The position numbers and the translations under genes are program-made. 64,000 nt of DNA from Arthrobacter sp. Soil764 (lineage in GTDB: Bacteria; Actinomycetota; Actinomycetes; Actinomycetales; Micrococcaceae): NCBI RefSeq assembly GCF_001428075.1, contig NZ_LMSI01000019.1, positions 302,255 to 366,254 on the forward strand, read 5' to 3'. Of the stretch, positions 1 through 8,686 are shown one piece after another (within the stretch, counting starts at the first letter, position 1; each line of letters opens with the position of its first letter). The notes below the pieces were generated by a model that saw only the letters and a program-made list of their open reading frames with translations, made no database searches and had not been told where the DNA came from.

Positions 1-325
1 GCGACAACGCTTCCCTGACCAGCAGCCTGTCCTTTCCCTGGGCGCCGAATTCCGGCCAGTAATGGGCGACTGTCTTGTCCAGGTCAAGGACACCATCCTG
101 AACAAGCAGGGCGATGACCATGGCCGCAACCCCCTTTGAGCAGGAATAGGCTCCGGTCAGGGTTTCGACACCCATGTCGGGGCCACCTGTCAGGCGCACT
201 ACCGGTACCCCGTGCCGGTAGGCGGCAAGCTGCGCGCTGTAGCGGGGGTCCTCAGCAAGGAACGACTCAAACAAGGCCAGGACATTTTCGTACCCGTCGG
301 CCACGAAACCAAGAGATGTCTGCAT
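1..325 (-). CDS. Serine hydrolase, beta-lactamase/esterase family (3' part outside window)
   Basis: The minus-strand frame opens with ATG at 325 and runs off the window start, giving about 108 N-terminal residues. Residues 61-64 read S-C-S-K, preceded by G-A-Y: this is the SxxK nucleophile motif of class C beta-lactamase-like serine hydrolases and EstB-type esterases. The following segment, an alpha helix then D-L-D-K-T-V-A-H-Y-W-P-E-F, is typical of the family. There is no signal peptide, so a cytoplasmic esterase/hydrolase is more likely than a secreted beta-lactamase. A GGAG element lies just upstream of the ATG. The Y-x-N and H/K-x-G motifs lie outside the window, so substrate and intactness cannot be judged. 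Confidence 0.8.
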   Translation of the reverse strand, partial: MQTSLGFVADGYENVLALFESFLAEDPRYSAQLAAYRHGVPVVRLTGGPDMGVETLTGAYSCSKGVAAMVIALLVQDGVLDLDKTVAHYWPEFGAQGKDRLLVREALS

Positions 326-370
326 GTCCTCCAGTGTAGGAGGAAAGCGGTTTCCTGCTAAGTGATCAGC

Positions 371-1423
371 TTAGCGGGAAGCTCCGTGTCCCCGCGCGAC
401 TTCTTCGCCCTGGCGCACCGGCCCCGGCGGCGTGCCGTCGCCGAATGGACGGCCGCCCAAGGACTCCCTGCCATGGTCCTCCAGCCATCCACCCAGGTCC
501 GGGCCGGCAGGAACAATGCCGGTGGGATTAATGTCCTCGTGGACGATGTAGTAGTGCTGCTTGATCTGCACGAAGTCGATGGTGTCCCCAAAACCCGGCG
601 TCTGGAACAGGTCCCGTGCGTAGCCCCACAGGTTGGGCAGCTCACTCAGTTTCTGCCGGTTGCACTTGAAGTGGCCGTGGTACACGGGGTCGAACCTGGC
701 GAGTGTGGTGAACAGGCGCACATCTGCTTCGGTGATGGTGTCGCCCACCAGGTAGCGTTGCCGCGACAGGCGGTCTTCGAGCCAGTCCATTGCAGTCCAC
801 AAGCGGTCGTACGCCGTGTCATACGCTTCCTGGGAACCGGCGAAACCGCATCGGTAGACCCCGTTGTTGATCTCGGTGAAGACGCGCTTGTTGACCTGGT
901 CGATTTCGTCCCGAAGGTGTTCCGGGTAGAGCTGCGGCGCACCTGGCCGGTGGAACTCGGTCCACTCGGTGGAGAAGTCCAGGGTGATCTGGGGGAAGTT
1001 ATTGGTCACGACTTCGCCGGTGCGCACATCCACGATGGCAGGCACGGTGATTCCCCGCGGATAACCCGGAAAACGTTTGAAATAGGCCTCTTGAAGGCGC
1101 TCTATGCCAAGGACCGGATCAACTCCGCCGGGGTCCAGGTCGAACGTCCAGGACCGCGCGTCGTGTGTGGGGCCGGGCTGGCCCAGTGAGATCGCTTCTT
1201 CCAGCCCCAGGAGCCTGCGGACAATGACCGTCCGGTTTGCCCACGGGCAGGCGCGGGCGGCGATGAGGCGGTACCGGCCTGCTTCCACCGGCCACCCCGG
1301 TTCTCCGTTGCTCCCCGGAGCGGCATCCCTGGTGATCCGGTCCTCAATGTAATTGGTGTCCCGGGTGAATTCGGCACCGCCGGTCACATAGGCTCCTCGG
1401 GTACTGTGCGTTTCCTGGCTCAT
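371..1423 (-). CDS. Glutathione S-transferase omega family protein (glutathionyl-/mycothiyl-hydroquinone reductase type)
   Basis: This is a 350-residue protein with the long N-terminal extension and C-P-W-A active site (R-A-C-P-W-A-N-R-T) of the YqjG/ECM4 family. These enzymes reduce thiol conjugates of hydroquinones using a catalytic Cys. Further family-typical segments are V-P-A-I-V-D-V-R-T-G-E-V-V-T-N-N-F (thioredoxin-fold cis-Pro and substrate loop) and the helical domain with Y-L-V-G-D-T-I-T-E-A-D-V-R-L-F. Length matches the family. The organism also carries mshC at 22.7 kb, so the physiological thiol may be mycothiol rather than glutathione; that is inference. The ATG at 1423 is used. 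It lies 20 bp downstream of the M50 gene stop and could be co-transcribed with it. Confidence 0.88.
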   Translation of the reverse strand: MSQETHSTRGAYVTGGAEFTRDTNYIEDRITRDAAPGSNGEPGWPVEAGRYRLIAARACPWANRTVIVRRLLGLEEAISLGQPGPTHDARSWTFDLDPGGVDPVLGIERLQEAYFKRFPGYPRGITVPAIVDVRTGEVVTNNFPQITLDFSTEWTEFHRPGAPQLYPEHLRDEIDQVNKRVFTEINNGVYRCGFAGSQEAYDTAYDRLWTAMDWLEDRLSRQRYLVGDTITEADVRLFTTLARFDPVYHGHFKCNRQKLSELPNLWGYARDLFQTPGFGDTIDFVQIKQHYYIVHEDINPTGIVPAGPDLGGWLEDHGRESLGGRPFGDGTPPGPVRQGEEVARGHGASR

Positions 1424-1443
1424 GCCCCAAGCCTATGCGCCAC

Positions 1444-2193
1444 CTACCGGTTCCAGGCGCCTTCCAACAGGATTACCGAGACGGGCTGCCAGGCGACCAG
1501 CCAGGACCCCGCCACCAGGAGGGTGAACAGGGCAATCCACACCACGGAGGGAACAGACGTGGCCCGATACAGCAGGTAGGCGTCGGAGGTCCCAAGGCTT
1601 CCCCGACGCCGGACGTGGACCTGGGTGAGTTTGAGCAGGTCGCGGACAGCAGCCACCAGGAGTGCAAGGCCGAAGATGACGGCCACATGGCCCACGACTG
1701 ATGCCGGCGCAAGGATTGTCAGGGCGGCCGCGGCGGCAATGGCGGCGGCAGTGATGAGGAAACCGGCCAGGTTGCGCAGGAAGATGAGCGATACAGCCAG
1801 GACCAGCGCGCTGACGGCCATGGCGGCGGGGCCCCACCCGCGGAGCCCGCACCATACAAAAGCGGCGCCGGCCATTGCGGGTACCGGATACCCCCAGAAG
1901 CAGGACCAGGCCGTCGCAACCCTGCTCCTGCTGTAGGAGGTGGTGGTGCCGGAATGGTCCAGTCTGAGGCGGATTCCGGACAGCCGCTGCCCGGACGTCA
2001 CCGCCGCGAACGCGTGGCCCAGTTCATGAATGGCAGTGGCCAGGAGCCCAAAGTAGCGCCAGGTGCGGCGCGGTATGGACAGCGCGACGGCGGCAGCCAG
2101 GGACAGCAGCATCTCCACCCACGTGATGTTTGGCACCTCTGACTGAGTGAACGCTGAGGTGAAGGCGTTCCATAAGCTGGCTGCGCTGTCCAC
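1444..2193 (-). CDS. M50B-type membrane metalloprotease family protein
   Basis: The 249-residue polytopic membrane protein has H-E-L-G-H in the second hydrophobic segment (A-I-H-E-L-G-H-A-F-A-A), the zinc-binding HExxH motif of site-2-protease-like M50 peptidases. The following G-x-R-L and S-G-T-T-T-S-Y-S-R-S-R stretch resembles the short M50B-like family, which lacks a PDZ domain. About six hydrophobic helices are visible. The start is GTG at 2193, with an excellent AAGGAGG ribosome site upstream. The substrate is unknown. The gene sits between DUF4193 and the thiol transferase, all on the minus strand, and a hairpin at 2270-2309 separates it from DUF4193. Confidence 0.82.
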   Translation of the reverse strand: MDSAASLWNAFTSAFTQSEVPNITWVEMLLSLAAAVALSIPRRTWRYFGLLATAIHELGHAFAAVTSGQRLSGIRLRLDHSGTTTSYSRSRVATAWSCFWGYPVPAMAGAAFVWCGLRGWGPAAMAVSALVLAVSLIFLRNLAGFLITAAAIAAAAALTILAPASVVGHVAVIFGLALLVAAVRDLLKLTQVHVRRRGSLGTSDAYLLYRATSVPSVVWIALFTLLVAGSWLVAWQPVSVILLEGAWNR

Positions 2194-2269
2194 CGTTGCC
2201 TCCTTGGCTGCCGGTCGGCGTCGTAATTGTCTTCTCCAACGCTACGCACTCCAGCTGGGCGCCGGCTTA

Positions 2270-2309
2270 AAGCCGAAAGGCACGCCGTGTGCGGCGTGCC
2301 TTTCGGCTT
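2270..2309 (-). terminator. Perfect 18-bp hairpin downstream of the DUF4193 gene
   Basis: Positions 2270-2287 and 2292-2309 are perfect reverse complements around a TGTG loop. The hairpin lies 41 bp past the DUF4193 stop and before the M50 start on the same strand. No U-run follows on either strand, so it may be a terminator of the type common in actinobacteria or an mRNA-stabilising stem. Confidence 0.65.
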
Positions 2310-2350
2310 GGGACGTATCGTTGGGATTACCGCCCCGGGAAGGTTCTTGA

Positions 2351-2653
2351 TTATCCTTCGCACTCGGTGCAGTAGCTGTGGCCGTCTTTTTGACGGGCAA
2401 TCTGCGACCGGTGGCGGACCAGGAAGCAGGAATAGCAGGTGAACTCATCCTCGGCCTGCGGGATGACCTGGACTACGAGCTCCTCAGCGACAAATTCGCC
2501 GCCAGGGACGCCGGCGCCGTCCAGTCCGTCAGCCTCGTCCAACTCCTGCACAACACTGCGGGCGTCGGGAGCATTTGCTGACTGGAGCTGCTCGAGTGAG
2601 TTGTCCTGCGATTCCTTGACGTCGGAACGCAGTTCATCGTAATCGGTTGCCAC
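2351..2653 (-). CDS. DUF4193 domain-containing protein
   Basis: The 100-residue acidic protein begins V(M)-A-T-D-Y-D-E-L-R, the canonical start of the actinobacterial DUF4193 family. The C-terminus carries two CxxC pairs, C-Y-S-C and C-T-E-C, about 20 residues apart with R-H and H between them, consistent with a small zinc ribbon. The GTG at 2653 was chosen because family members start exactly here; the frame stays open upstream, but that extension looks random. The function is not established. Family members sit near RNA-polymerase-associated genes in many actinobacteria. Confidence 0.88.
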   Translation of the reverse strand: MATDYDELRSDVKESQDNSLEQLQSANAPDARSVVQELDEADGLDGAGVPGGEFVAEELVVQVIPQAEDEFTCYSCFLVRHRSQIARQKDGHSYCTECEG

Positions 2654-2857
2654 TTTGGGTGCTTCTCTTTTCTTTGATTGGCTGTCGGGTATGAAACGTA
2701 CAGCATAGGGCGGGTATTCCCCAACAGGGAGGGTAGATCCGCTGCCTATTGGGTAAAGGTTCAAAGGAGAAGCCGCAGGCTTTGTTAGCGCAGTGTGGCT
2801 GCATGGGCAGTGCGGGGACAGTGTGCCGGTCCCCCTGCATGACGGAAGGGGCAGTGT

Positions 2858-4000
2858 GTGGAACAACTCACGGCAGAGTTCGGAGGTGCAGGACAAATCG
2901 GCGTGGGCGTCGGTCCTGTGCTGGAGAAGTTCATCGACGTGTCGAGGATTGTGGTCCTGCGTGGTGGGGGCCTGGGCGACCTGATTTTCGCCATCCCGGC
3001 GATGGCCGCGTTGAAGGCGGCGTATCCGGGATCAACCATCACACTGCTGGGGACCCCCATCCACAAGGCGCTGTTGGGAGCCCTGGAAAGCCCGGTGGAT
3101 GAGGTGGTAGTCCTGCCTTTCGCCGAAGGAGTCCGGCCCGGGGAAGAAGATTCAGCTGAACTGGACCGTTTTTTTGCTGACATGCGCGGCCGCAGCTTCG
3201 ACCTCGCTGTCCAGTTGCATGGCGGCGGCCGCTATTCGAATCCCTTCCTGCTGCGGCTCGGCGCCCGCCACACCGTAGGGACACGGACCGCCGATGCGGC
3301 CAGCCTGGAGCGCACCATTCCCTACCTCTATTACCAGCACGAACCACTCAGGGCCTTGGAAGTGGCCGGTTTCGCCGGCGCCTTCCCTGTCGATCTCGAA
3401 GCCCGGCTGGCACCCGCTGCCGGGCTGGCAACCCACAAAGCCGGCAACGGCGGTGGCGACGGTCCGCTGGTGGTAATCCATCCCGGCGCCACTGACCCCC
3501 GCCGTCGTTGGCCCGCTGAAAAGTTCGCTGAACTTGCCGCAGCCTGCGCAGCCGACGGCTCGCAGGTGGTCATCATAGGCGACAGCAGCGAGCAGGATCT
3601 CGCGGAGGGGATCGCGTCCCGGGCGGGGGCGGCGGCTGTCCATTCCGCTGCCGGCGCCCTGGATATGGAAGGGCTTGTGGCGCTGCTGGCGGAAGCAGAC
3701 GTGGTGGTTGCCAATGACAGTGGCCCCCGGCACCTCGCCCAGGCGCTGGGCGTGCCTACGGTGGGTATCTTTTGGGCCGGCAACGTCATCAACGCGGGTG
3801 CGCTGGGCCGGAGCCTGCACCGCGTGCACGCTTCCTGGGTTACGGCCTGCCCCACCTGCGGCATTGACGTGACGCAGGTGGGCTGGACCGCACCCCGGTG
3901 CATCCATGACGACTCCATGGTGGCGGCTATCGGCGTGCAGGAGGTCTACGAGGATGTCCGCAGCCTCGCTGCCACGGTATATGCAAAGCAGGACGCATGA
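2858..4000 (+). CDS. Glycosyltransferase family 9 protein (first of tandem pair)
   Basis: This is a 380-residue GT9 (ADP-heptose:LPS heptosyltransferase fold) protein. It shows the N-terminal L-R-G-G-G-L-G-D-L-I-F-A-I-P-A nucleotide-fold loop, the central I-H-P-G-A-T-D-P-R-R-R-W-P motif and the C-terminal N-D-S-G-P-R-H-L-A-Q-A-L-G-V-P donor-binding motif. A Gram-positive host has no LPS, so the acceptor is probably another envelope glycan; donor and acceptor are unknown. A cluster C-P-T-C ... C near residues 330-350 may bind metal. The GTG at 2858 follows a GGAAGGGG ribosome site. The stop overlaps the next gene's start by ATGA, so the two are translationally coupled. Confidence 0.85.
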   Translation: MEQLTAEFGGAGQIGVGVGPVLEKFIDVSRIVVLRGGGLGDLIFAIPAMAALKAAYPGSTITLLGTPIHKALLGALESPVDEVVVLPFAEGVRPGEEDSAELDRFFADMRGRSFDLAVQLHGGGRYSNPFLLRLGARHTVGTRTADAASLERTIPYLYYQHEPLRALEVAGFAGAFPVDLEARLAPAAGLATHKAGNGGGDGPLVVIHPGATDPRRRWPAEKFAELAAACAADGSQVVIIGDSSEQDLAEGIASRAGAAAVHSAAGALDMEGLVALLAEADVVVANDSGPRHLAQALGVPTVGIFWAGNVINAGALGRSLHRVHASWVTACPTCGIDVTQVGWTAPRCIHDDSMVAAIGVQEVYEDVRSLAATVYAKQDA

Positions 4001-4968
4001 GCGGCCCGGCGGCAGCGGAGCAAGCCAGCCAGCGGCTTCCCGCTGACGGTAAACCGGAGCTCCTGGTCCTGCGGGCCTTGAAGCTGGGCGACCTGCTGGT
4101 GGCCGTACCTGCCCTGAAAGGCATCCGGCGTGCGTTTCCCGAACACCGGCTGCGCTATGCGGCGCAGGGGTGGCTGTCGGAAGCACTGGGGCTGGTGGGC
4201 GGATACGAACTGTTCCCCACGCACGGCTTGGACGAGCCATTGGCGATGGAACCAGGACTGGTGGATGTGGCCGTGAACCTGCACGGCAGCGGCCCGGAGA
4301 GCCAGGGGCGGATTGAGGCGCTGAAGGCCAGGCAGACCGTTGGCCACCGCAGCGCCTTCCGGGAGGGCCCGCCGTGGCGGCCTGAACTGCACGAGCGCGA
4401 ACGCTGGGTGAGGCTCCTGGAGTGGCATGGCATCGATGCGGACCCGCTGGATGTAGGCCTGAACACGCCCCACGTCCCCAGTCCCGTCCCCGGCGCAACG
4501 GTCCTCCACGTCGGGGCTGCCTACGGCAGCAGGCTGTGGCCGGCGGAACGCTTTGCGGCGGTGGCAGCGGCGCTCGCAGAGGCCGGGCACCAGGTGGTGT
4601 TCACCGGCGGGACCTCGGAAAGGGAACGCGCCGAGGAAGTATGCCGGCTGGCGGGGCTCCCGGGCACCACCATGCTGGCCGGTGTGCTGGGCCTCGGGGA
4701 GTTCGCGGCCACCATCGCGGCCGCACGCCTGGTGGTCTCTGCCGACACCGGCGCCGCACACCTGGCGTCCGCCTACGGCACTCCTTCCGTCGTGCTTTTT
4801 GGACCGGCACCGCCGGAAATCTGGGGGCCGCCCCCGGGACCCCACGTTGTCCTGACCCGCGCTGAATTGCGGCGCGGGGACACGTTCGCGGCCCAGCCGG
4901 ACCCTGCCCTGCTTGCCGTCCAGGTTCCCGACGTCATGGCTGCCGTCAGGGGGCTGGGATTGCTCTAG
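3997..4968 (+). CDS. Glycosyltransferase family 9 protein (second of tandem pair)
   Basis: The 323-residue GT9 family protein overlaps its upstream partner by four bases. Diagnostic segments are L-R-A-L-K-L-G-D-L-L-V-A-V-P-A-L at the N-terminus, H-V-G-A-A-Y-G-S-R-L-W-P in the middle and S-A-D-T-G-A-A-H-L-A-S-A-Y-G-T-P near the C-terminus. The D-T-G-x-x-H version of the donor motif is the usual GT9 form. It is shorter than its partner and lacks the C-terminal Cys cluster. Coupling to another GT9 suggests successive sugar additions to one envelope acceptor (inference). Confidence 0.85.
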   Translation: MSGPAAAEQASQRLPADGKPELLVLRALKLGDLLVAVPALKGIRRAFPEHRLRYAAQGWLSEALGLVGGYELFPTHGLDEPLAMEPGLVDVAVNLHGSGPESQGRIEALKARQTVGHRSAFREGPPWRPELHERERWVRLLEWHGIDADPLDVGLNTPHVPSPVPGATVLHVGAAYGSRLWPAERFAAVAAALAEAGHQVVFTGGTSERERAEEVCRLAGLPGTTMLAGVLGLGEFAATIAAARLVVSADTGAAHLASAYGTPSVVLFGPAPPEIWGPPPGPHVVLTRAELRRGDTFAAQPDPALLAVQVPDVMAAVRGLGLL

Positions 4969-5042
4969 GCCTGCGGGTTTGAGCCGCATTAATGCGGGTC
5001 TGCAGGGGGTGGCTTTGGGCCCGAGGGCCTAAAATTGGGTGC

Positions 5043-5273
5043 ATGAGCACTGAGCTGGTGATTGCTTTGGTGTTGGGGTCGGCGTTCTTATGGGTCACCA
5101 TAACGCTGACCATCCTGTCTGCCATTGACCGGCCCGAAAGGAAAGCGCGCCGGCAGGAACGGCGCGAACTCCGCATGGAGAATCGGCGGATTGGGTACCG
5201 TCCGGTTGCCGCGGGTTCCCATCCCCAGGCACGGACCCGGCATCCGCGCGGCCGCAGGCTGCACCTGCATTGA
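5043..5273 (+). CDS. Small single-helix membrane protein with basic tail
   Basis: The 76-residue frame starts at ATG 5043. Residues 4-27 form one transmembrane helix containing a Trp (A-F-L-W-V-T-I-T-L-T-I-L), followed by a very basic tail rich in Arg with R-I-G-Y-R-P. It resembles the products at 11144-11389 and 17211-17387 in layout, and shares Y-R-P in the tail with the first of these. No known domain is recognised. The N-in orientation with a cytoplasmic basic tail is predicted from positive charge only. Confidence 0.6.
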   Translation: MSTELVIALVLGSAFLWVTITLTILSAIDRPERKARRQERRELRMENRRIGYRPVAAGSHPQARTRHPRGRRLHLH

Positions 5274-5440
5274 CGACGGCGGACCCGCCCCGGGTGCATC
5301 GGCGTGGAGCACCTGGGGCGGGTAAGCACGCCCAGCCAGGCGCCCGCCGTCGTACGCCTTGCGCTGAAGGCCCCGCAGCCGGTCAGTTGGCCGGGCTGTC
5401 AAGTCTTGACGGCGTTCGTCGGAACCCTGACACTTTCCCG

Positions 5441-5632
5441 ATGGGAGTAAGCGAGGAGTTGCGGGCACTGACTGGCGTGGTGGACCGGCTTGCGGCACGG
5501 TTTCCCGCGCTGCCCCGGGAACGCATTGAGGACGTGGTGCACCAGGAGCACAGCCTGCTCGACGCCGGCAGGGTCCGTGCGTTCATACCGGTCCTGGTTG
5601 AACATGCTGCCAGGGACCGGTTGGCGCGATAG
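5441..5632 (+). CDS. Three-helix bundle dimerization domain-containing small protein
   Basis: The 63-residue all-helical protein begins M-G-V-S-E-E-L-R-A-L and contains R-F-P-A-L-P-R-E-R-I-E-D-V-V-H-Q-E-H, the pattern of the small three-helix-bundle (DUF3562-like) proteins common in Arthrobacter. These are thought to dimerise; no cellular role is known. The ATG at 5441 was chosen because upstream codons in the same frame look non-coding. It ends 13 bp before the convergent quinone oxidoreductase gene. Confidence 0.65.
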   Translation: MGVSEELRALTGVVDRLAARFPALPRERIEDVVHQEHSLLDAGRVRAFIPVLVEHAARDRLAR

Positions 5633-5645
5633 TGCCACTGCCTTT

Positions 5646-6671
5646 TCAGGGCGCCGGTGCCACGTCTATAAGCACCTTTCCGACTGTTCCCTGCTCCACT
5701 GCATCGTGGGCTGCGGCCGTCTCCGCGAGGGTTAACCGCGTCAGGGGCAGGCCATGTTCTTCGCCTACCCTGAGCGCGCCCGCGGCGAGGGCCTCGGCAA
5801 CGCCGGCTACCGCATTCTGTTTCTGCTCGTCCGTGACCGTGTAAGTGAGGATGAATTGATAGCGGACATTCCTGGTCATGCTTTCGCGGATGGGGACCGT
5901 GAGTGATTCGCCGGGGTTGGCGGCGTAAATTGCGATGGTGCCGCCAGGCTTGAGCACGTGCAGGTCGGAGCCGATGTTCGCTGGTGCGTTGACGTCCACG
6001 ATGATGTCCACCCCGCCGGGGGCTGCCTCATGGACGGCCTGGACGACGTCGGCCTTCCGATAGTTAATGACCTCGGCTGCGCCGGCGCGGAGGGCGAGTT
6101 CCGCTTTCCGGTCTCCGCTGACGGTCGTGATGACGTCAGCACCGGCCCACCGTGCCAGCTGGATGGCTGCATGGCCCACCGCGCCTGCACCGCCGGTGAC
6201 CAGCACGGTCCGGCCTGCCAGGGCGCCGGGGGAGAGCTTCGCCGGTCCATCCTCCCTTGACGTCAGCGCCCGGTGCGCTGTCAGTGCGGGGATCCCGAGC
6301 GAGGCGCCGGTGTCAAAGGATTCGGCGTCGGGAAGCGCCACTGCTTTGTGGGCGGGCACCACGACATATTCCTGCGCGGTTCCTTCGTTGCTGCCCCAGG
6401 CCACATCCCACAGCCAGACACGGTCGCCCACGCCGAATCCTGCCACTCCCGGACCGAGCTGGTCGATAAGGCCGGCTCCGTCCTGGTTGGGAACCTTGGC
6501 GGTGTCCAGTTTGCTGCTGCCGCTTCCGGCCCGTGACTTCCAGTCAGTGGGGTTCACTCCCGACACCACCAGACGGACCCGGACCTCGCCCGGACCTGGG
6601 TCCGTCACAGGCTTGTCCCGGAGCTGCAGCACTGATGAGGGACCGGTTTCCCCGTACACAATTGCCTTCAC
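5646..6671 (-). CDS. NADPH:quinone oxidoreductase, zinc-independent MDR family
   Basis: The 341-residue protein starts V(M)-K-A-I-V-Y-G-E-T-G and has the medium-chain dehydrogenase/reductase fold: an N-terminal GroES-like domain with S-G-V-N-P-T-D-W-K, then a Rossmann domain with V-T-G-G-A-G-A-V-G-H-A-A-I-Q-L-A, the A-x-x-G-x-x-G-type nucleotide loop of quinone reductases. The catalytic zinc Cys/His set of alcohol dehydrogenases is absent. It likely performs NADPH-dependent reduction of quinones or enones. The GTG at 6671 has a GGGAGAA ribosome site five bases upstream and gives the canonical family N-terminus; ATG at 6695 is the alternative. Confidence 0.85.
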   Translation of the reverse strand: MKAIVYGETGPSSVLQLRDKPVTDPGPGEVRVRLVVSGVNPTDWKSRAGSGSSKLDTAKVPNQDGAGLIDQLGPGVAGFGVGDRVWLWDVAWGSNEGTAQEYVVVPAHKAVALPDAESFDTGASLGIPALTAHRALTSREDGPAKLSPGALAGRTVLVTGGAGAVGHAAIQLARWAGADVITTVSGDRKAELALRAGAAEVINYRKADVVQAVHEAAPGGVDIIVDVNAPANIGSDLHVLKPGGTIAIYAANPGESLTVPIRESMTRNVRYQFILTYTVTDEQKQNAVAGVAEALAAGALRVGEEHGLPLTRLTLAETAAAHDAVEQGTVGKVLIDVAPAP

Positions 6672-6800
6672 GTCTTCTCCCACGTCCGGATGCATTTGCT
6701 TTACGCCTCAAACCTACCGAACCCCTGCCGCCCAGGAGGCAGGAAGGGGCAGGGGACATGCCCCGGGGCTGGAAGCGGGCACGCGGCCGGCGGGTGTTCC

Positions 6801-8408
6801 CTAGAACCGGGGCGTGCCGCGGAGCCGGCGGGGCCGGCCGTCAGGGTCCACGAGGAACCGGTAGATGGGATCGGCCCACAGGCGGTGGAGGGGCGGGACG
6901 GGTTCCGTGACATGGTGGCGCACCTGACCTGCCGGGCGGGGCGCATGGCGGCCCTCACTGTGCCACTGGTCCAGGGCATCGGCCGTGCTGTTCCACAGCT
7001 GCAGTGCTGCCCCGTTTCCGTGGAGCCGTGGATCGTCTTTCTCAAGGCCCAGGTGTTCCGCCCAGAGCTCGAGCCGCAGTTCCTTGGCGAGCGGCTGGTG
7101 CGGGAAGGTTCCGGAGTCAGCATGCGGCGTGCTGTCGGCGGAGGTGTCCATTACTGCACAGGTGAGCTCACTGTCGGTGGTCCAGGACCGCAGGTTGAAA
7201 TTGTCTGATCCGCAGGTGAACCAGGTGTCGTCAATGATGCAGATCTTGGCGTGGACGTAGATCGGAGTCCCCTGACTGTTTTCGAGGTCGAATATCCCTA
7301 CCCTGTCAGGCGCGGCCCGGCGGAGCATGCTGATGGCGCGCAGTTGCCCCAGGCGCTTGGGCGGTCCACTCAGCGGGCCATCGGTGTCCGGGTACCTGGG
7401 CACAACGATGATCACGTTCAGCCCGGGGTTGCGTTCCAGGGCGCTTGCGATTCCCGCCGCCACCTCTGTGGACCACAGATATTGATCTTCGACGTAGATG
7501 AGCGAACGGGCCTGGGCGAACGCCTTCGTGTAAGCGCGCGCTATGCTCCGCTCGCCATGTGGTGCGAAGGGGAATGGCGGGTGCTTCACGCCGTAGGTCC
7601 GCAGGAGCTGCACGGCATGCGGACCTGCCGGCCGAGGGGGAGGAGCGGACTCAGGGAGCGGCTTGGGATGCCTGGGCATACGGGCAAGGCGCTGCAGCAG
7701 CATCCGGTACGGGGTACGCCGGTCCAGCGGGTGGGGATCGTTCCACCGCTCGGCGAACACCGCCAGCACATCTGCAACCACCGGGCCTCGCAGTTCAAGG
7801 GCGGCATCGTGCCACGGGGGCCTTTGCCCGTAACGGGAATCCATTTTTACCGCCTGGGGGTCTCCCGCGTGGCCTGCGTTGTCGCGACGGCTGTGTGAAA
7901 GATCCAGTCCGCCCACAAACGCCACATCGCGGGAGGGATCGGTACGACGGCGGATGACCACCAGCTTCTGGTGATGGGAGCCGAAGAGACGCACTCGCTG
8001 ATCCAACAGCGACTCTCCGCCGGAGTCGTTGATCTTCCGGCTGAGAAGTTCATTCGAGCGGCCGCTGATAGGGGCGGACACCTTTTCGCCATGGGATCTC
8101 CAGACAAGGCCCCGTACTTCCACGCCGGAGCGCGCCAACCCTGCGAGCAACCCGCCAATGGTCGTGCCGCCTGCCTCCAGCTGCTCGTCGGCATCGCCGC
8201 GCCAGTCCGTGAACCACACGCGGTCTCCCGCCTGCAGCACCGACAGCTCCTCATGCAGCCTGGAAAAGTAGGTTGCCCCATGAATCAGGGGACGCACCAG
8301 ATTGCCTTCTGACCAGGGTCCGGATTCCGTACCGGCAGCATGTACATCCGATGCAGCGCTGCCCCACTCAGCCCAATTCAGAAACCACCTGCCAACCGTG
8401 CTGTCCAC
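6801..8408 (-). CDS. Phospholipase D-like domain protein
   Basis: The 535-residue protein has two PLD half-sites. The first is near residue 146 (S-H-H-Q-K-L-V-V-I, followed by V-A-F-V-G-G-L-D-L) and the second near residue 400 (Y-V-H-A-K-I-C-I-I-D-D, then G-S-D-N-F-N-L-R-S-W), an exact HxKx4D. Such proteins cleave or transfer phosphodiester head groups. No signal peptide or transmembrane helix is seen. The bulk of the protein looks like cardiolipin-synthase/PLD relatives from actinobacteria without membrane anchors. The GTG at 8408 has an AAGGAGC site upstream. It is not obviously operonic with its neighbours. Confidence 0.87.
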   Translation of the reverse strand: MDSTVGRWFLNWAEWGSAASDVHAAGTESGPWSEGNLVRPLIHGATYFSRLHEELSVLQAGDRVWFTDWRGDADEQLEAGGTTIGGLLAGLARSGVEVRGLVWRSHGEKVSAPISGRSNELLSRKINDSGGESLLDQRVRLFGSHHQKLVVIRRRTDPSRDVAFVGGLDLSHSRRDNAGHAGDPQAVKMDSRYGQRPPWHDAALELRGPVVADVLAVFAERWNDPHPLDRRTPYRMLLQRLARMPRHPKPLPESAPPPRPAGPHAVQLLRTYGVKHPPFPFAPHGERSIARAYTKAFAQARSLIYVEDQYLWSTEVAAGIASALERNPGLNVIIVVPRYPDTDGPLSGPPKRLGQLRAISMLRRAAPDRVGIFDLENSQGTPIYVHAKICIIDDTWFTCGSDNFNLRSWTTDSELTCAVMDTSADSTPHADSGTFPHQPLAKELRLELWAEHLGLEKDDPRLHGNGAALQLWNSTADALDQWHSEGRHAPRPAGQVRHHVTEPVPPLHRLWADPIYRFLVDPDGRPRRLRGTPRF

Positions 8409-8551
8409 TCGGCGCTCCTTCCGGGCCCGGGGAACAGGCCGCTGCGGTTTTCAAACTAGCCTACGGCCGGGCATGAACCTGCCGCTGCTGGTAGACGGAA
8501 CCGAAAAAGTTCAAAGCAGAAACGCCCAAACGGGGCGGCGGGAATAGGCTT

Positions 8552-8653
8552 ATGCAGGATCGTCCCAAACGAGGGCGCGCTCGCCGTGGCCGTGGTCCGG
8601 CTCCCGCAAAAGTGCGTCCGGTGGTATTGGACCCCCGGCCGCGATCCCTATAA
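8552..8653 (+). CDS. Possible 33-residue very basic small protein
   Basis: A short ATG frame (8552-8653) encodes a 33-residue peptide with about one-third Arg/Lys, preceded by GGCGGGAATAGG and ending 33 bp before yqeY. It could be a small nucleic-acid- or ribosome-binding protein, or chance coding in GC-rich DNA. No family is recognised. Conservation between relatives would decide. Confidence 0.22.
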   Translation: MQDRPKRGRARRGRGPAPAKVRPVVLDPRPRSL

Positions 8654-8686
8654 CTCCCATCTGCAACGAGAGAATGAGTCAGACCC

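Noticed and set aside
3152..4498. 448-codon minus-strand frame across both GT9 genes
   Set aside because: It is antisense to two coupled glycosyltransferases whose motifs are clear; composition is shadow-like.
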